Shown here: in pieces, positions 24,662 to 24,818 of the stretch
Position numbering within the stretch: the first letter of the stretch is position 1
Layout of the letters: every line of letters begins with the position of its first letter
Source: Acidobacteria bacterium UBA2999
Lineage (GTDB): Bacteria > Acidobacteriota > Vicinamibacteria > Vicinamibacterales > UBA2999
Length of the DNA stretch: 24,818 nucleotides
Reading direction: 5' to 3'
NCBI GenBank assembly: GCA_002346475.1
Contig: DDZV01000015.1
Span: forward strand, 1-24,818
Notes under the pieces: model-generated
What the model was told of the DNA's origin: nothing
The model's input: the letters and a program-made list of their open reading frames with translations, nothing else
Database searches by the model: none
Translations under genes and position numbers: made by a program

Positions 24662-24818
24662 CTAGTTAGCACCTTGGTGATCACTGTGAGTATTAAGTCT
24701 TACACTTGGTCCTAAAACATCCAGCAGTCTAGTTCGTAAGATATCTGGAGTTAGCTTCCGCTCAATATCGCCATTGACAACTAGCGCGATACCCCCAGTT
24801 TCTTCAGAAACAACAATT
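24662..24818 (-). CDS. cdaA: Diadenylate cyclase CdaA, C-terminal fragment (runs off the window)
   Basis: Only the last 51 codons are inside the window; the 5' part lies beyond 24818. The segment IVVSEETGGIALVVNGDIER matches the end of the DisA_N diadenylate cyclase domain that makes cyclic di-AMP. The remaining residues form a short hydrophilic C-terminus. The position before glmM agrees with the cdaA-(cdaR)-glmM arrangement, but here the intervening cdaR/YbbR gene is missing: the 118-base gap holds only a doubtful 31-codon frame. Confidence 0.8.
   Translation of the reverse strand, partial: IVVSEETGGIALVVNGDIERKLTPDILRTRLLDVLGPSVRLNTHSDHQGAN

Overview
The window reads as a continuous stretch of chromosome from a Gram-negative bacterium of moderate to low GC content. 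An outer-membrane Pal/OmpA lipoprotein, a lipoprotein-type PBP4 and an exported cyclophilin point to a diderm cell wall. PyrR control of the pyrimidine genes, a GldAFG-like ABC system followed by a DUF4340 protein, and a microcompartment with a class II aldolase together would fit Acidobacteriota or a nearby phylum. That placement is inference; no rRNA marker is present.

Layout. (1) 1-3744, minus strand: pyrR-pyrB-pyrC and a divergent pyrE-like gene, preceded by a PyrR-binding-type hairpin and a possible 55-codon leader ORF. (2) 3945-6640, plus strand, divergent: pyrK-pyrD-pyrF and a small glutaredoxin-like gene. The two arms together encode UMP synthesis from carbamoyl phosphate onward; carAB is not here. 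(3) 6650-9066, minus strand: a Pal lipoprotein with a 20-proline run, larE, an unlisted 49-residue zinc-ribbon gene and a peroxiredoxin. (4) 9202-15470, plus strand: ABC ATPase, ABC permease, GldG-like protein, DUF4340 protein and PBP4/DacB, with overlapping or nearly touching genes. (5) 15486-24818, minus strand: one long co-directional run. In transcription order it is cdaA (partial), glmM, pdxJ, a TPR membrane protein, a YHS-domain protein, a class II aldolase, BMC-H, three BMC-P genes, a 71-residue cysteine-rich protein, a D-2-hydroxyacid dehydrogenase, nth, cyclophilin, queE and queC.

The most interesting part is the compact bacterial microcompartment (BMC) block at 18224-21507. It has one hexamer gene and three different pentamer genes. 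The aldolase carries a linker and an amphipathic C-terminal tail that look like an encapsulation peptide. A very small Cys-rich protein begins with a PduP-like targeting helix, and a 2-hydroxyacid dehydrogenase is translationally coupled to it. No aldehyde dehydrogenase, phosphotransacylase or BMC-T shell gene is present, so this is either a reduced or a satellite relative of the PVM-type (fucose/rhamnose) compartments. The second notable system is the pyr leader: a consensus -10, a CCNGNGAG-loop hairpin and a hydrophobic, pyrimidine-rich leader ORF overlapping pyrR.
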